NCBI GenBank assembly: GCA_964437445.1
Contig: CAYTGR010000020.1
Span: 1 to 64,000, forward strand
DNA length: 64,000 nt
Source: CAYTGR01 sp964437445
GTDB taxonomy: Bacteria; Chloroflexota; Anaerolineae; B4-G1; SLSP01
Direction of reading: 5' to 3'
Program-made: the position numbers and the translations under genes
Shown here: positions 1-9,093 of the stretch, piece after piece
How the letters are laid out: each line of letters opens with the position of its first letter
Position numbering within the stretch: position 1 is the first letter of the stretch
The notes under the pieces: generated by a model
Database searches by the model: none
The model's input: only the letters and a program-made list of their open reading frames with translations
Told to the model about the DNA's origin: nothing

Positions 1-1
1 C

Positions 2-244
2 ACAGCGACGTTGGTCCCGTCGTCTACGCCCCGCCCCACCGCTACCCGGACCGCCCCCCCTTCGCCGACCGCCACCCCTACCCCGCGCCCGCGTCCCACG
101 GCGACGGCGCTGCCGCGCCCCACGTCAACGCCCGTGCCCCCGCCGGTCACAACCGAGGCGCCGCCTCCACCCACAGAGCCTCCACCCACGGAACCGCCAC
201 CTCCGCCCCCGACGGATGAGCCACCTCCGCCTCCGCCTCCTTGA
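2..244 (+). CDS. C-terminal tail of a Pro/Thr-rich exported or membrane protein (partial)
   Basis: The frame is open from the left edge to a TGA at 242-244, so this is the 3' end of a gene that begins outside the window. The visible 80 residues are only proline, threonine, alanine and a few charged residues, starting as PT/PTAT repeats and ending in polyproline. Such linkers follow the membrane segment in the kinases downstream, so this could be the tail of another kinase of the same cluster. No folded domain is visible and no function can be assigned. Confidence 0.6.
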   Translation, partial: TATLVPSSTPRPTATRTAPPSPTATPTPRPRPTATALPRPTSTPVPPPVTTEAPPPPTEPPPTEPPPPPPTDEPPPPPPP

Positions 245-290
245 AACATCTGGCTGAGGTGGAGAGAGACCTGTCCAGAAATGAAAAAAA

Positions 291-389
291 GGGAATTCCC
301 CATGAACTGGCGTTCACCAGCGAGGGGATGAAAATTGGCTCGTAGTAACGCGCTTTAGCGCGTTGGACGGCGCTAAAGCGCCTAACTAC
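291..389. repeat. Dispersed intergenic palindromic repeat, copy 1
   Basis: The element starts with a GGGAATTCCC palindrome, continues with a stretch shared with 15479-15550, and ends in two adjacent hairpins: AACGCGCT-TT-AGCGCGTT and GGCGCT-AA-AGCGCC. The outer ends GTAGT and ACTAC are inverted copies, so the two hairpins are themselves imperfect inverted repeats of each other. Related copies lie at 15477, 20671, 22488, 33484 and 53034. It fills most of the gap before the Kelch gene. Confidence 0.75.
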
Positions 390-429
390 AAACTTTTCAC
401 GCTATTTTCAGAGGAGGGAGGAGGCTGCC

Positions 430-3156
430 ATGAAGAGCTCTCTCTGTCGGGCCATCGTGATGGGCGCTGGGGGCCTGTTGTTGCTTGTAGCGTTCCTCTC
501 TCTCTATTTGTCCCCCTCTCCATTAACTATTGCGGCCGGATTACCGCAGGAGGGGACAGACGAGCCTCCACCGCTGCCGCCGGATGCCGTTGTTGAACCG
601 GTGATTGATCCTTCCCCTCATCTGGTCTCTACCTCCCCCTTAACCTTGAGCGTTTGGGCAGAGACGGCGCCAACGGTCTGTACAGCGTCTCAACCACAAC
701 CCAAGGAGGAGGTACCAGCTGGGGGGGCCCTCCACCAACAGCTGGCTCCCCCGGCTAATGACGATTTCAACCAGGCCGTGGTCATTACCACTACACCCTA
801 TCAGGCCACCTTGAACACCACCGAGGCTACCACGGCCGCAGATGATCCGGCCTTACCCTGCGGTTCCAGTTCCACGCCGCAACAGTCTAACTCGGTCTGG
901 TATCGCTTTGTGGCCCCTTACAATGGACGGCTCTATATCAGCACTTATGGGAGCGATTATGATACCGTTATGGCCGTCTGGACCGGCAATCGGGGAGCAC
1001 TGGTGAATCAAGGTTGTAACGATGATGCTTATACCGATTTTACGTCCTATCTTGCGCTCAACGTTACCCAGAATATCACCTATCATCTGGAAATTTTAGA
1101 TTACGGGGCGCCCGGTGGCGGTAACTTGCAACTTTACGTGGAGTTCCGCTCGCTGGGAGGTTCTATTGCGTGGCCGACAAGGGCGGATTTGCCCAACGAT
1201 CGGGATCGCCTGGCCGTGGTCTCTGATGGTACTTACGTTTATGCCATCGGGGGCGAGGAATATGCAGATGATTACCAACCCTCACGCGCCAACCAACGCT
1301 ACGACCCGCTGACCAATTCCTGGAGCAACCTGGCGCCATTGCCGGAAGGGTATAGCAATATAGATGCAGCTTATCTGAGTGGCCGCATCTATATTCCGGC
1401 CGGCTATAACGACACCTCGTTTGCCGGGACTCATTATGTCTATAACATCAGCACGAATAGCTGGACGACTGCGTTAGCCGCTCCCTGGGCGGCGACAACC
1501 ATCACGCCGGTGCTGTTCTATGCGGTGGCTGTCAATCCAGAGCAAAATGTCTATTATGTCACGGGTGGCTATAACGGGACTGCGGTTACCAATGAACTGT
1601 TACGGTATAACGCAGCTTCCAACACCTGGACAACGCTGGCTCCCATGCCAACGGCCCGTTACGGACACGAAGCGGTCTGGTTGGGCGGTAAGCTCTATGT
1701 AGCGGGTGGCGGCGGCTCATCGTTCTCACCCTTGAGCAGCGCGGCGGTCTACAACCCGGCGACCAACTCCTGGTCTTCTATTGCCAACATGAACGTAGAG
1801 CGTCTGTATGCCGCCAATGGCACGGGGGTTGTGGGGGTGGGAACTTTGTGCCGGCGGGGTGTCTTGCTGGTGGATGATGATTGGGACATGACCGACTCGC
1901 GGGGAGGGGGGCGGCCTTTTTACACCTCGGCGTTAGAGGCGCTCAAGATTCCGCATTCAGTTTGGGACGTGGCCAGCTACGGCTCGCCCCCGCCTGCACT
2001 CATGGCCTCTTTTGACGCGGTGATCTGGTTTACCGGCTATGCCTGGAAAGAGAATGTGTTTACCCGCACCGATGAGCTTTCGGTTACCACTTATCTGAAT
2101 GGCGGCGGCTCGTTCTTACTTTCTTCTGAGGATTACCTGTATGAATCCGGGATTACTTCCTTTGCCCAGACCTATCTGGGTGTGCAAGGGATGGTCAACG
2201 ATGTCAAGCGGACCGATGTAGTCGGTGTCGCCGGACATCCGGTGGGGCACGGCCTGGGTCTTTATACGCTCCAAGCGCCCGCTTTTTGGCCTGAACCGAA
2301 CATCTACTCAGACGATATCATCCCCACTACCAGCGCCACCACTCCCTTCAAATGGCAGGGGACCGGGAACGGCAATGCCACGGCCAAACGTACCACCACT
2401 TACCGTACGCTCTTTCTGGCCTGGCCGTTGGAAGGGGTGGCAGCGTTGGAAAGCCGGGTGAATATTCTGCGGGCCGCTTTGGGGTGGTTGTGTAAGGGTG
2501 ATAACTTGTGGTACATCACCGGGGGAGGATACTCATCCTATGGCGATGTGCTGAATATGACCGAAGTTTACAATCCGGCTACGAATAGCTGGACTTTGCT
2601 GGACCAAAACTTCTACAATTTGCACGAACCCAGGCGCCATCTGAATGGTGCGGTGACAGAAGCCGGCCTGTTTTATGTGGTGGGTGGGGATACCAACACG
2701 GTCGGGGCTGATGGCGATACTTTGAGTGCTGTCCATGAACGCCTGAGCCAGGTGCGTTCGCTCTATTTGCCCTCCACCTTGCGCAACTTCTGTCCCAACG
2801 CCGACCCTTATGAGCCGAACGATGGATTTGGTGTGGCTTATCCCATGAACTCCGGGGTTACCTACCAGGGGAATTTCGCCTGTGGCGGGGATCAAAACGA
2901 CATGTTCCGTTTCCAGCTCGCTGCTGCCCATACCATTGAAATCTGGTTGACCCATATTCCGGCCGGCAGTAATTTTTCGCTGGCGTTATACAATGCGGCC
3001 AAACAACGGGTGGCTTACTCTACCCAACCGGGAAATGCCGATGAGCATATTCTGACCGGGACGATGCAACCGGGGACTTACTACATCCAGGTTTATAATC
3101 AGGGCGGTACTTATGGCCCCCAGGTTACATACCAGTTACGGAGTCTGTTTCAGTAG
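430..3156 (+). CDS. Secreted Kelch-repeat protein with PPC-like domains
   Basis: This 908-residue protein has an N-terminal hydrophobic segment (about residues 10-36) acting as a signal peptide or anchor, so it should be exported. Residues about 105-240 and the last 110 residues resemble bacterial pre-peptidase C-terminal (PPC) beta-sandwich domains (NDDF..., ADPYEPNDG...). Between them are Kelch motifs of the form YDPLTNSW, YNPATNSW and YVAGGG, which form a beta-propeller. The propeller is interrupted at about residues 470-680 by a segment beginning VLLVDDDWDM that resembles a glutamine-amidotransferase or ThuA-like fold. The ATG follows a GAGGAGG sequence. It is probably an extracellular binding protein; the ligand is unknown. 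Confidence 0.75.
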   Translation: MKSSLCRAIVMGAGGLLLLVAFLSLYLSPSPLTIAAGLPQEGTDEPPPLPPDAVVEPVIDPSPHLVSTSPLTLSVWAETAPTVCTASQPQPKEEVPAGGALHQQLAPPANDDFNQAVVITTTPYQATLNTTEATTAADDPALPCGSSSTPQQSNSVWYRFVAPYNGRLYISTYGSDYDTVMAVWTGNRGALVNQGCNDDAYTDFTSYLALNVTQNITYHLEILDYGAPGGGNLQLYVEFRSLGGSIAWPTRADLPNDRDRLAVVSDGTYVYAIGGEEYADDYQPSRANQRYDPLTNSWSNLAPLPEGYSNIDAAYLSGRIYIPAGYNDTSFAGTHYVYNISTNSWTTALAAPWAATTITPVLFYAVAVNPEQNVYYVTGGYNGTAVTNELLRYNAASNTWTTLAPMPTARYGHEAVWLGGKLYVAGGGGSSFSPLSSAAVYNPATNSWSSIANMNVERLYAANGTGVVGVGTLCRRGVLLVDDDWDMTDSRGGGRPFYTSALEALKIPHSVWDVASYGSPPPALMASFDAVIWFTGYAWKENVFTRTDELSVTTYLNGGGSFLLSSEDYLYESGITSFAQTYLGVQGMVNDVKRTDVVGVAGHPVGHGLGLYTLQAPAFWPEPNIYSDDIIPTTSATTPFKWQGTGNGNATAKRTTTYRTLFLAWPLEGVAALESRVNILRAALGWLCKGDNLWYITGGGYSSYGDVLNMTEVYNPATNSWTLLDQNFYNLHEPRRHLNGAVTEAGLFYVVGGDTNTVGADGDTLSAVHERLSQVRSLYLPSTLRNFCPNADPYEPNDGFGVAYPMNSGVTYQGNFACGGDQNDMFRFQLAAAHTIEIWLTHIPAGSNFSLALYNAAKQRVAYSTQPGNADEHILTGTMQPGTYYIQVYNQGGTYGPQVTYQLRSLFQ

Positions 3157-3173
3157 GCACACCGGGGCGGCTG

Positions 3174-3229
3174 AAAATTGTTGGGTTAAAATTGTTGGGT
3201 TAAAATTGTTGGGTTAAAATTGTTGGGTT
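3174..3229. repeat. 14-bp tandem repeat, four perfect copies
   Basis: AAAATTGTTGGGTT is repeated four times without a mismatch, starting 17 bases after the Kelch stop codon and ending 47 bases before the kinase start. It lies in the only spacer that could hold a promoter for the kinase gene, so it may affect expression. Copy number may vary between strains. Confidence 0.9.
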
Positions 3230-3276
3230 GTGGAAGCAACCAGTCCGTGCGTATTGGAGTTTTGAGGGGGATGACG

Positions 3277-4977
3277 ATGTCGTTGCAACCAGGTCAGCTC
3301 TTACAGGCCCGTTATCGCGTGGCCGCCTTGCTCGGCCAGGGCGGGATGGGCGCCGTCTACCGCGCCTGGGACACCCGGTTGGATGTGCCGGTCGCGCTCA
3401 AAGAGATGGTGCCTCAGCCTGGCCTGGATGCGGCCACGTTGGCTCAGCTGCGCCAGCAATTCCAGCAGGAGGCCGTTGTCGTCGCCCGGCTGGTACATCC
3501 TCATCTGGTCAGTGTGACCGATTTCTTTGAGGAGGGGGACAACGTCTATCTGGTGATGAATTTTGTGGCCGGCGAGAGCCTGGCCGACCTGATCCGGCGG
3601 GTGGGCGCTTTGCCGGAAGAGCAGGGGCTCACTTGGGCCGCCTCGCTGCTGGATGCGCTGGCCTACTGCCACAGCCAGGGTGTGATCCACCGCGACATCA
3701 AACCGCAGAACGTGATCATTCAACCCAACGGGCAACCGGTGCTGGTAGATTTTGGGCTGGTTAAACTGTGGAACCCCCAGGAGGCCCGCACCCGCACGGC
3801 CATGCGGGGCCTGGGGACGCCGGAATATGCCCCGCCGGAGCAGTATGATACCGGCGGCCACACCGATCCGCGCAGCGACCTCTACAGCCTGGCGGCCACG
3901 CTCTACCACGCGCTGACCGGTCAGGTCCCGCCAACCGCGACGCAGCGGATCGTGAACCCTGCCGTCCTGCAACCGGTGCGCCGCTGGAACCCCCAGGTCA
4001 GCCCGGCGACGGAAGCGATCTTGTGGCGCGCGCTGGAGCTGCGCCCCGAGGCGCGTTATCAGAGCGCGCGGGAAATGAAGGCGGCGCTGCCGGTCCGCTC
4101 AGCTCCCTCTGCACTACCGCCGTCACCCCCACCCACGCCGCCCTTGTGTTATGTCCCTGCGCCACTTCAACCGCCGGCTCCACCGCCTCGGCCTCCGTCC
4201 CGGCCGGCCTGGCTCTGGATCGGTGGCTTGGGAGTGCTGCTGTTTCTGGGACTGTTGATAGTGATGGGGGTGGTGGTGCGGGGTTTCACCAAACTGAGTC
4301 AAGCGACGCCCGGACTGACCACGGTGGCCCAGGAGACCCCGACGCTTCAAGTGGTCCCGCCGGTGGAGATCGGCAGCATCTCCACCACCCCGGAGGTGGT
4401 AGCCACGGAAACCGCCTCGCCGACGGCCTCTGCTGAGCCAACGGCAACGCAGATGCCCACCAGCACGTCCCAACCGCCGGCTACTACCCAGCCGGCGGCG
4501 ACGTGGACACCCACTAACACGCCGCCTCCCCCCTGCCCGGCGGTGACCGGACCCTTTGCGGCCGCCTGGCAGACCTATCAAGCCTGGTTGGGATGTGCGG
4601 TGGGTCAGGCGCAGAGCGTCACCATGGCCCAGGAGCGGTTTGAGCAGGGGCAGATGTTCTGGCGTAGCGACAACCACAAAATTCTGGTCCTCTACCATAA
4701 CGGTCGCTGGGCCAGATATAACGATCTCTGGCAAGAAGGCGATCCTGCCTTCTCTTGCGCTGATAGTGCGCCCGGCAGCTCGCCACCGACGCCGGCCCGC
4801 GGGTTTGGCAAAATTTGGTGTACCTACTCGGAGGTGCGCCAGGGGTTGGGCAACGCCCTGGAAGCCGAGCACGGCTTTGAGGGGGGCACCGTGCAGGATT
4901 TTGAGCAAGGCCTCATTCTGCGGACTAATGTTGGCGAAATTTACGTCCTTTTGGGCAATGGCACCTGGACTCAATAG
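3277..4977 (+). CDS. Membrane-anchored Ser/Thr protein kinase with extracellular C-terminal repeats
   Basis: This 566-residue protein has a Hanks-type kinase domain at about residues 10-270: glycine loop GQGGMGAVY, lysine 42 (VALKE), catalytic HRDIKPQN at 138-145, DFG at 158-160 and an APPEQ activation-loop end. A proline-rich stretch, one membrane helix (about 311-334) and a long Thr/Pro linker lead to an outer domain of two repeats rich in LG, W and IYVL motifs, a type common in Chloroflexota secreted proteins. It should phosphorylate cytoplasmic targets in response to an outside signal. ATG 3277 was chosen because GAGGGGG lies six bases upstream; ATG 3271 is also possible. Its stop overlaps the next gene by one base. 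Confidence 0.88.
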   Translation: MSLQPGQLLQARYRVAALLGQGGMGAVYRAWDTRLDVPVALKEMVPQPGLDAATLAQLRQQFQQEAVVVARLVHPHLVSVTDFFEEGDNVYLVMNFVAGESLADLIRRVGALPEEQGLTWAASLLDALAYCHSQGVIHRDIKPQNVIIQPNGQPVLVDFGLVKLWNPQEARTRTAMRGLGTPEYAPPEQYDTGGHTDPRSDLYSLAATLYHALTGQVPPTATQRIVNPAVLQPVRRWNPQVSPATEAILWRALELRPEARYQSAREMKAALPVRSAPSALPPSPPPTPPLCYVPAPLQPPAPPPRPPSRPAWLWIGGLGVLLFLGLLIVMGVVVRGFTKLSQATPGLTTVAQETPTLQVVPPVEIGSISTTPEVVATETASPTASAEPTATQMPTSTSQPPATTQPAATWTPTNTPPPPCPAVTGPFAAAWQTYQAWLGCAVGQAQSVTMAQERFEQGQMFWRSDNHKILVLYHNGRWARYNDLWQEGDPAFSCADSAPGSSPPTPARGFGKIWCTYSEVRQGLGNALEAEHGFEGGTVQDFEQGLILRTNVGEIYVLLGNGTWTQ

Positions 4978-5705
4978 TGGCGAAATCGCGTTCTGCCAGA
5001 TTCTGCCATCTCTGCGGCCGGCCACTCGGCCGGCACGGTTGGGTTTACGCGCCTGATGGGGTCCCCGCGGCCGAGGCGTTAGTGGTCTGCCAGCAGTGCC
5101 ACGAGAGCGCCCCGCGTTGTACCGTTTGCGGCATACCGTTGGGGGCCGACCATCTCCACCTCTCCGATGGACGCGATCTTTGCGCGCGTTGCGCCCGCAC
5201 GGCAGTGACCGATCCCGCGCAGGCCCAGGTGCTTTTTGCCCGCGTGGCAACCCTTCTCACCGATACCCTGGGGCTGGGGCTGAACATTGGGGCCAGCTTG
5301 CAACTGGTAGACGACCCGCAATGGCAAACCCTCCTGGCTGAAACCGCGCCGGCTGTCCAAGACGAGGCCGATAAGATTGTCGGGCTCTTCATCCGCCAGG
5401 GCCGCCGGCGGCTGATGGCGATCCTGTCTGGCCTGCCGCAAATCCTCTTCATCCAGACGGTGGCGCATGAATGGGCGCACGTCTGGCAAGGCGAGAACTG
5501 TCCCTTACTGCGCAATCCCCTGATCCGCGAAGGATTTGCCGAATGGGTGGCTTACCGGGCCCTGAAGGCGCTCGGCGCGGTCAAGAAGGCGGCCCTGATG
5601 GAGCAGCGCACCGGTCTCTACGGCGATGGCCTGCGAGCCATGTTACAGCTGGAGGCGGAACAAGGGGCCTCCGGCGTGCTTGCTTTTTGCCGTAAGTCAG
5701 AATAG
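4977..5705 (+). CDS. DA1-like zinc metallopeptidase with N-terminal LIM/zinc-ribbon cysteines
   Basis: The 242-residue product begins with four CxxC pairs (about residues 10-13, 38-41, 48-51 and 69-72), enough for two zinc-binding modules. The C-terminal half has HEWAH at 164-168, an HExxH zinc-peptidase motif, followed about 17 residues later by REGFAEW, which would supply the glutamate ligand. This order matches DA1-type peptidases, which in plants carry a LIM domain before a zinc peptidase. There is no signal peptide, so it should act in the cytoplasm. Its GTG start overlaps the stop of the kinase gene (TAGTG), so translation is probably coupled and the kinase may control it. The substrate is unknown. 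Confidence 0.72.
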   Translation: MAKSRSARFCHLCGRPLGRHGWVYAPDGVPAAEALVVCQQCHESAPRCTVCGIPLGADHLHLSDGRDLCARCARTAVTDPAQAQVLFARVATLLTDTLGLGLNIGASLQLVDDPQWQTLLAETAPAVQDEADKIVGLFIRQGRRRLMAILSGLPQILFIQTVAHEWAHVWQGENCPLLRNPLIREGFAEWVAYRALKALGAVKKAALMEQRTGLYGDGLRAMLQLEAEQGASGVLAFCRKSE

Positions 5706-5767
5706 AATAAGCTGAACGTAGTAAGAGGAAGGTGAGTGGCGGCGGTGTTCTGAAGTGAATCCGTGAG

Positions 5768-7159
5768 ATGGTCGCGTTACAACTGACAGCATCGTTGGGA
5801 ACACCTTACCTGCCGGTTAGCACACAACCCCGGCTGGTCTATCTCTTGCTGGAAGTCGGCGACGGGACCGGTACCGATGTGCTGGCGACCAACCTGGCAT
5901 TGGTAGTGGATACCAGTGATTCTATGTATGTGCGCCTGGCCACCAATGAGCAATTCAAGGCTCTGGCGCGGATGGGATTGCTTAAAGAGGTGCTGGTAGA
6001 CGGCATCCCGGTCTGGCAGGCCACCCCGCTGCCCCGCGAGATGCTGGATGGGCTGCCCCGCAAGATGGATCGGGTGAAGGAAGCGCTGCGCGGCCTGGTG
6101 GAGCAGCTGCGTCCTACTGACCGCTTCACCTTGATTGCTTTTGCCGGTCAGGCGTTGACGCTGGTCCCCAACACCCCCGGCGGTGACCGGCATCGGCTCC
6201 TGGACGCCGTGGCCGGACTGGACCACCTGCAGCTGGGTGACGCTACCTATCTGGGAGCGGGGATGGCGTTGGGATTTGAAGAGCTGCGGCGTGGCGCCGG
6301 AGCCGGCTTGGCCGATCGGATGTTAGTGCTGACGGACGGCTTTACGCTGGATGAGCCGGTTTGCCGTGAATGGGCTGAGCGGGCGCGGGTTGCCCACATT
6401 CCCATCAGTACCTTAGGGCTGGGTGGGGAATTCAACGAAGAGCTGATGATCCCGATTGCTGATCGAACCGGCGGAGAGGCCTATTTGATTGAGGAGCCTG
6501 CTGAGCTACCGGCCGTCTTTACCCGTGAGCTCCAACGGGGGCAGGCGGTGCAGTGCCGCAACCTGGAGCTCAAGCTGCGGCCGGCCCAGGGCATGGAAGT
6601 GCGGGCCGCGTATCGGGTGCGGCCCTCCACGGCTCCTCTGGAGCTGGTGAACAACGGCGGGAGCTACAGCTTTACCCTGGGCGATCTGGTCGCTGGGGAA
6701 GCGCCGGCGGTCTTACTGGAGCTCCTGGCCGCACCACGTCCGGCCGGGACTTACCGATTGGCACAGGCGCTGCTGGCCTGCGATGATCCGGCCGGCGAGC
6801 CTGGCGGGATCAAAGTGCGTACTGACATTGTCGCCGAGTATACGGAAGACGCCGCCCAGGCCGCTCAGCTGGTGCCGGAGGTCATGTACGTGGTGGAGGC
6901 GCTGAGCGCTTATCGTTTGCAGGAGCGCGCCCAAGCCGATCTGCACGCCGGCGACGTCACCGGGGCGACGCGCAAACTGCGGGCTGCCGCCACTCGCCTG
7001 TTGGAGTTGGGAGAGGCGGAACTGGCTACGGCGATGGAGCAACAGGCCACTGAATTGGAACAGCACGGTCAGGCCGACACCCAGCGGGCCAAGCGGCTGC
7101 GTTACGAGACCCGCCGGTTGACCCAGCGGTTGACCGATCAACCTGGGGATAAATCGTAG
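5768..7159 (+). CDS. von Willebrand factor A (vWA) domain protein
   Basis: The 463-residue protein has an N-terminal beta-rich segment, then a vWA fold with the metal-ion site DTSDS (about residues 48-52), a threonine in GDATYLG and an aspartate in VLTDGF. An extra 40 residues are inserted just after the DTSDS motif. A beta-sandwich-like middle and a helical tail rich in Ala, Arg and Glu follow. No signal peptide or membrane helix is seen, so it is probably cytoplasmic. It lies between kinase genes and 1.9 kb before the PP2C fusion. Metal-dependent vWA proteins of this sort are known partners of kinases and PP2C phosphatases in TerY-P type clusters. Confidence 0.85.
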   Translation: MVALQLTASLGTPYLPVSTQPRLVYLLLEVGDGTGTDVLATNLALVVDTSDSMYVRLATNEQFKALARMGLLKEVLVDGIPVWQATPLPREMLDGLPRKMDRVKEALRGLVEQLRPTDRFTLIAFAGQALTLVPNTPGGDRHRLLDAVAGLDHLQLGDATYLGAGMALGFEELRRGAGAGLADRMLVLTDGFTLDEPVCREWAERARVAHIPISTLGLGGEFNEELMIPIADRTGGEAYLIEEPAELPAVFTRELQRGQAVQCRNLELKLRPAQGMEVRAAYRVRPSTAPLELVNNGGSYSFTLGDLVAGEAPAVLLELLAAPRPAGTYRLAQALLACDDPAGEPGGIKVRTDIVAEYTEDAAQAAQLVPEVMYVVEALSAYRLQERAQADLHAGDVTGATRKLRAAATRLLELGEAELATAMEQQATELEQHGQADTQRAKRLRYETRRLTQRLTDQPGDKS

Positions 7160-7184
7160 TTTGTAGGGGAGAAGTGAGGATCAC

Positions 7185-9086
7185 GTGAGCGTCTGTCCGC
7201 AATGTGGTACTGACAATCGCGCCGGGACACGCTTTTGCAAGCAGTGCGGGACTGCGCTGCCGGCCGACGAGGATTCACTGGCCACGGTGTTGATCTGTCG
7301 CGCCTGCCGGGAGCCGCTCCGGCCGGGAGCGCGCTTCTGCTCCCATTGTGGGACGCCGGTAACCGGCTCCCTCAGTACCGGCTCCATTTGTCCTCAATGC
7401 GGACAACCGGTCAAGACCGGGGCGGTTTATTGTTCTAAGTGTGGGACGCCGGTGACGCCGGCTATTGGCGAGCGCACCTGCCCCAACTGTGGCGCGCCGG
7501 TCCGGGCCAATGCCCGCTTCTGTCAGGTCTGCCGGACGGCGCTGGTGCTGTCGGCGACGATGCCGGCCGAGCACTTTTGCCCCCATTGCGGCGCAGCGGT
7601 GGAGGCCACGGCCACCCGTTGTCCCACCTGCCAGCAATGGCTGGTGCCCTCCCAGCCATTGGAAAGTACCCCGCCCCCGGCCACGCCTCCGTTACCATCT
7701 CCCCCGGTGGGGCGTTTTGGTACCGGTGGTTTGCTGCCGTTGACCATCTTAGCCGGGCGCTATTTGATCCTGGAAAAGATCGCGCAGGGCGGCATGGGGG
7801 CGGTGTATAAAGCCCAGGACAAACGGCTGCAGGGCAAAACGGTCGCCCTGAAGGAGATGTCGGAATCCGCCATCACCCATCCCGAAGAGCGCGAGTCGGT
7901 GATTGCCTGTTTCCGGCGGGAGGCGGAGCTGCTGGCCCGGCTTTCGCACCCCCATCTGGTGCGCGTGACCGATTATTTCCAGGAGACGGACCGCCACTAC
8001 ATGGTGATGGAATTTATCCAGGGGCAGACGTTGCACAAATTGCTTTCCGGTCGCCAGGAGCCTTTCCCCGAAGAGCAGGTCTTGCGGTGGGCCGATCAAC
8101 TGTGCGAGGTGCTCTCCTATTTGCATAGCCAGGACCCGCCGATCATCTACCGTGACATGAAACCGGCCAACGTGATGATCACCGAGGCGACCGATGAGGT
8201 CAAGCTGATTGACTTCGGCATTGCGCGCTTTTACAAGCCGGGGAAGCGGCAGGATACCATTCAGTTCGGCACCGATGGCTATGCGCCGCCGGAGCAGTAT
8301 GGCAAAGCTCAGACCGATGCCCGGACCGATGTTTACGCTTTGGGCGCGACCTTGTATCAGTTGCTGACTTTACGCGATCCGATGACTACCCTGTTCCAGT
8401 TTCCCCCTGCGCGCAGTCTCAATCCCCGGCTCAGCGCGGCGGTGGAAAGCGCTCTCAAAAAGGCGGTGACCGCCAACCGGGAGGAGCGTTATCAAACCAT
8501 CGGCGAGTTCAAAGCGGCCTTACAGAAAAGTCGCACCAAAGCCGGCGCGTCTAAAGCGGCTCCGGCCGCCCCTCCATCCCCCAAAGCACCGCCGGCGCGG
8601 GTGGGGACGGCAGCCAGTCTGTTGATCACGCCGGCGCAAGTGGATTTCGGTCGGGTCACAGCCGGGGGCGCGGCGGTCGCTTATCCCTTGAAGGTGGTGT
8701 TACCCTCCGGTGAGACGGCCGAATTCAGCACCGGGGCCTCCTGGTTGGTGGCGCAACCGGACACCTTGCAGCAGAGCCAGGGGCAGGTAACCTTGAAATT
8801 GGATCCCGGTCAGCTGCGTCCGGGCCGCTGGCCGTTGCGGCGCGGGCTGTTGCGCCGCTGGCTGGATGCCCATGCGCGGCTGTTTGTGCCGGCGGCGCAG
8901 GAGCTCCAGGGGCAGGTCACGGTGCGCTTGAAAAATGGGCGGCAAGAGCAGGTCCCGGTCAGGGTGCTGGTGCAACCCCCACTGGCTGAGGTGACGCTCG
9001 GTTGGCTGTTGACGCTGGGGTGCCTGGTGGTGGAAATGGCGCTTCTGGTCGGCGGCCTGGGGCTTTTGCTCATGCTCATCGGGTAG
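7185..9086 (+). CDS. Ser/Thr protein kinase with five N-terminal zinc ribbons
   Basis: The 633-residue protein starts with five zinc-ribbon modules in the first 152 residues, each of the form CPxCG...FCxxCG. A kinase domain spans about residues 190-450: glycine loop AQGGMGAVY, VALKE lysine 213, YRDMKPAN at 322-329 (Tyr in place of the His of HRD), and DFG at 343-345. A beta-sandwich-like region follows, and the protein ends in a C-terminal membrane helix (last about 28 residues) with almost nothing beyond it, so the bulk is cytoplasmic and tail-anchored. The GTG start follows AGGGGAG and GAGGA. It sits 7 bases before the PP2C fusion, so the two are almost certainly co-translated and may act as a kinase/phosphatase pair. 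Confidence 0.87.
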   Translation: MSVCPQCGTDNRAGTRFCKQCGTALPADEDSLATVLICRACREPLRPGARFCSHCGTPVTGSLSTGSICPQCGQPVKTGAVYCSKCGTPVTPAIGERTCPNCGAPVRANARFCQVCRTALVLSATMPAEHFCPHCGAAVEATATRCPTCQQWLVPSQPLESTPPPATPPLPSPPVGRFGTGGLLPLTILAGRYLILEKIAQGGMGAVYKAQDKRLQGKTVALKEMSESAITHPEERESVIACFRREAELLARLSHPHLVRVTDYFQETDRHYMVMEFIQGQTLHKLLSGRQEPFPEEQVLRWADQLCEVLSYLHSQDPPIIYRDMKPANVMITEATDEVKLIDFGIARFYKPGKRQDTIQFGTDGYAPPEQYGKAQTDARTDVYALGATLYQLLTLRDPMTTLFQFPPARSLNPRLSAAVESALKKAVTANREERYQTIGEFKAALQKSRTKAGASKAAPAAPPSPKAPPARVGTAASLLITPAQVDFGRVTAGGAAVAYPLKVVLPSGETAEFSTGASWLVAQPDTLQQSQGQVTLKLDPGQLRPGRWPLRRGLLRRWLDAHARLFVPAAQELQGQVTVRLKNGRQEQVPVRVLVQPPLAEVTLGWLLTLGCLVVEMALLVGGLGLLLMLIG

Positions 9087-9093
9087 AAAGACT

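Noticed and set aside
3174..3229. Short regular repeats considered as a CRISPR array
   Set aside because: The units are directly adjacent with no spacers and are only 14 bases long.
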